64,000 nucleotides of DNA from Grimontia sedimenti (GTDB lineage: Bacteria > Pseudomonadota > Gammaproteobacteria > Enterobacterales > Vibrionaceae): NCBI RefSeq assembly GCF_011045095.1, contig NZ_JAALDL010000011.1, forward strand, positions 1-64,000, given 5' to 3'. The notes beneath the pieces were generated by a model. That model was not told the DNA's origin. It searched no databases and saw only the letters and a program-made list of their open reading frames with translations. Below, piece after piece: positions 61,896 through 64,000 of this stretch. Position 1 is the first letter of the stretch. The number at the start of each line of letters is the position of its first letter. A program made the position numbers and the translations under genes.

Positions 61896-62435
61896 TCAGC
61901 AGTTTATCGAAAAATACAATACGTCGAAGGTCGTTGTTAGAGAAAACTTGAATACCATACGTTCTGAAGGGCTGCCTTTTATGGTTATAGCGCCAGGGGC
62001 TAACTCAAGTTCTATGACTTGTTCGAAAGGAGCATCAGGCAGCAAAAAGGTTCGTGAGAGCCAGATGGTGCCATCAGATTGATGTCTGAAGGCGTTTTTA
62101 GTCTTCAGTTTTTCACGATTTTCTGGCTGGATAAGACGCACTTTATTGGTATCAAAGAAGATGTCATTGATGTCGAGTAGCGGTTTATCAACAAGGGCTG
62201 AAACGCTTATGGTTACGCCATTTCTACCATCCTGGCTGGCATTGACTTTTATACTGTAGTCGTCGAAAGACTGCTTTAGCGCATCTCGATTGGTGCGCAG
62301 GTAACCGCAACTTTGCGAAGCAACAGCTTCACCAAAACTGTCCTCTGGTTTGTAGTAAGTTCTGTCCGTTGGAATTACGCAGCCAGAAAGGCCAATTGCG
62401 ACAGCGCTGGCCAGAAGAATGGTTTTAAGTTTCAT
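61896..62435 (-). CDS. Predicted lipoprotein of unknown function
   Basis: The 179-residue product has a lipobox AIGLSGC (Cys about 19). A second Cys in SQSCGYLR and one at the C-terminus (SINC) are notable. The body is beta-rich. I do not recognise the family. ATG at 62435 preferred to GTG at 62438; AAAGGGTGAATAGTG upstream. Confidence 0.72.
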   Translation of the reverse strand: MKLKTILLASAVAIGLSGCVIPTDRTYYKPEDSFGEAVASQSCGYLRTNRDALKQSFDDYSIKVNASQDGRNGVTISVSALVDKPLLDINDIFFDTNKVRLIQPENREKLKTKNAFRHQSDGTIWLSRTFLLPDAPFEQVIELELAPGAITIKGSPSERMVFKFSLTTTFDVLYFSINC

Positions 62436-62714
62436 CACTATTCACCCTTTGTTACAAGAGTGCGCCATTCTAATCACGATAAAATGAGGTTCAATTTCGG
62501 ATTGATAAGTTGCACATTTTGATACCTAAAGGATCAATTTATGGACTTTGTCTTTTCTGAACTTCTTAGTGGATAGGCAATGATGATGGTTGAGGTTGAA
62601 ACCTGAGTCGTTATATCAAGTGCAATAGATGTCCGAAAGCGTGGTAGCTTTGCTTCCGGAACATCCATTGAAAGGCTTTTCGCTTGTGATTTGGCTATTC
62701 TCTGAATTAAAGAG

Positions 62715-63938
62715 TTAACACTGTAAATCGAGAAGCAGTGCCATCAAGGCTTCAATAGCCAACCCCATGTCTTCGTCGCTGGCGTATTCTGCTGGGTTAT
62801 GACTGATCCCTTGCTTACACCGGACAAACAGCATGGCAACACGGGTGAGGTCAGCCATGGCTGAAGCGTCGTGGGTGGCGCCGGAAGGTAAGGTAAATAC
62901 ACGCTTATCAAGGCTACCAATCGCGGTGGCGATCGATAGTTGCAGTGCAGGGTCGCAGGCTGTAGCAGGTTGGCTGTAAATTCGGGTGACTTCGCAGCCC
63001 AGCCCGCGAATTTGCGCTGTTTCTTTTGCAAACGCTTGCAGCAACTCTCCCGCTTTCTCCCTGACTTCATCGACGGGAGAACGCAGCTCGATCATCATGG
63101 AAACTTTGCCCGGAACGGCATTGGGTACATTGGGTGTAACGTCCAACTGCCCAACATTGGCGAGTAAATCCGGCAGTTTTATCGCGAGTTTTTCTGCTTC
63201 CAGAGTGACTTCCGCGGCTGCTGTAAGGGCATCCTTACGAAGGTGCATGGGTACTGTGCCAGCATGGGCGGCTTGGCCCGTAAATGTGAGTTGATGCCTT
63301 TCAATACCACAGATGGCCGAGACCACTCCTAAAGGTAAGCCTTCGTGTTCGAGAACGGGTCCTTGTTCGATGTGTGTTTCGATGAAGCCGAGAATATCTT
63401 CAGGATTGCGTTTGAGTCGGTCAATGTTCTCAGGTTGAACACCAAAACTGGCAAGTGCCGAACGTAAAGTGATTCCGTTTTTGTCTGGTCGGTTGATGAC
63501 ACTCTTATCCAAAGTGCCTGCCAGTGCTCGTGGGCCGACTAGCGCAGTGGGAAAACGCACACCTTCTTCGTCAGCAAAAGCGAGTACTTCGACAGAATAA
63601 GGTAACTTTTTCCCCTGACGGTTCAGCGCTTCAAGAGCGATGATTGGCAGCACAATCCCCATGATTCCATCATAAGCGCCACCCTGTTTAACACTGTCCT
63701 GATGGCTTCCCATCAGCAGCGTTTTGGTACCTTTTCCTGCATCGTAACGACCAATCAATGTGCCTGCGTCATCCATGTGAACGGTAAGGCCTGCCTCTTC
63801 CATCCATGCTGTCAGTAGCGTGTTTGCACGCTTATGTTCTTGCGTAAAAGGAAAGCGAGTCACACCGATTTCTGAGTCCGTACACTCGGCAAGTTGCTTT
63901 AAATATTCCTGGGCTCGTCGGCCTATAAAGTGAGTCAT
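62715..63938 (-). CDS. Zn-dependent amidohydrolase, allantoate / N-carbamoyl-L-amino-acid type (M20)
   Basis: The 407-residue M20-family protein has MGSHQDSVKQGGAYDGIMG (metal His and bridging Asp), FADEEGVRF (catalytic and metal Glu pair), IETHIEQGPVLE, GIERHQLTFTGQAAHAGTVPM (lid domain) and a final metal His in ISHNPAEYAS. It should hydrolyse allantoate or an N-carbamoyl amino acid, releasing ammonia and carbon dioxide. It starts 3 bases after the end of another minus-strand gene, so they are in one operon; GGAGCGATAATCA is the ribosome site. Confidence 0.92.
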   Translation of the reverse strand: MTHFIGRRAQEYLKQLAECTDSEIGVTRFPFTQEHKRANTLLTAWMEEAGLTVHMDDAGTLIGRYDAGKGTKTLLMGSHQDSVKQGGAYDGIMGIVLPIIALEALNRQGKKLPYSVEVLAFADEEGVRFPTALVGPRALAGTLDKSVINRPDKNGITLRSALASFGVQPENIDRLKRNPEDILGFIETHIEQGPVLEHEGLPLGVVSAICGIERHQLTFTGQAAHAGTVPMHLRKDALTAAAEVTLEAEKLAIKLPDLLANVGQLDVTPNVPNAVPGKVSMMIELRSPVDEVREKAGELLQAFAKETAQIRGLGCEVTRIYSQPATACDPALQLSIATAIGSLDKRVFTLPSGATHDASAMADLTRVAMLFVRCKQGISHNPAEYASDEDMGLAIEALMALLLDLQC

Positions 63939-63941
63939 TGA

Positions 63942-64000
63942 TTATCGCTCCGGATTTTCTTGTGTCGGCAAGGTATCCCTCCATGCCTGATAGTCGGGGT
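63942..64000 (-). CDS. C-terminal end of an upstream gene (partial)
   Basis: The minus strand gives PDYQAWRDTLPTQENPER then a stop at 63942-63944, three bases before the amidohydrolase ATG. The amount is too small to name. Purine-catabolism genes such as an OHCU decarboxylase would fit the context, but this is a guess. Confidence 0.5.
   Translation of the reverse strand, partial: PDYQAWRDTLPTQENPER

Overview
The window looks like a chromosomal stretch from a marine gammaproteobacterium of the Vibrionaceae, probably near Grimontia or Enterovibrio. This is inferred from the Vibrio-type Hcp, the galT-galK-galM operon, a DUF3541 lipoprotein, a Vibrio-style integron attC site and the terminal motif of a Vibrionaceae miniature inverted-repeat element. 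No rRNA, tRNA or CRISPR was seen. Most of the window is ordinary chromosome, with several accessory patches.

Layout. 1-5 kb: the start of a type VI secretion hcp gene behind a sigma-54 promoter, a DUF4395 membrane protein, a 751-residue protein that joins a DNA/RNA non-specific nuclease, an EndoU-type RNase and a lamin-tail domain, and a His-rich orphan. 5-15 kb: a sugar ABC importer without its ATPase plus a cytosolic clan-A glycosidase, divergent from galTKM, with a LacI-type operator between them and a LacI-family repressor after galM; then a nucleoside hydrolase. 15-25 kb: PNPOx-like protein, iron alcohol dehydrogenase, RhlE-type helicase, a MATE pump behind a strong Fur box but with no ordinary start codon for its first helix, a chemoreceptor, a DUF3541 lipoprotein and an outer-membrane barrel.

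25-35.5 kb is the most unusual part. An ArsP/YraQ-type permease, a two-cysteine ArsR repressor and a polar-amino-acid-type ABC importer (two permeases, binding protein, Cys-rich ATPase) lead into an OsmC protein, a ferritin-like diiron protein whose ligand spacing matches cyanobacterial aldehyde-deformylating oxygenase, an NAD(P)-binding reductase, an RND/MMPL lipid-type exporter (interrupted by a one-base shift in an A run) and a LolA-like periplasmic carrier. Tight spacing, overlaps and good ribosome sites suggest one transcript from 27.5 to 35.5 kb. I propose a lipid or aldehyde-related pathway, possibly under arsenical or thiol-metal control; substrate and product are unknown.

35.5-50 kb: YegD chaperone, a HAD protein that has lost key acidic residues, CreD, a reactive-chlorine-type trio (RclC-like, glutaredoxin, RclR-like), MsrB, hydrolases, GST, a MerR regulator and a very small YadA-type trimeric adhesin. 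50-57 kb: an OpgC-DUF2141 fusion, then an AT-rich island with two integron-cassette-like genes and an attC, bounded by a direct repeat that includes a decayed 3' end of an alkylsulfatase paralogue; the intact alkylsulfatase and a LysR regulator follow, then a chemoreceptor 3' remnant. 57-64 kb: a secreted acidic orphan, a glutamate-synthase-like flavoprotein, DUF924, a lipoprotein and an amidohydrolase of the allantoate/carbamoyl-amino-acid type.
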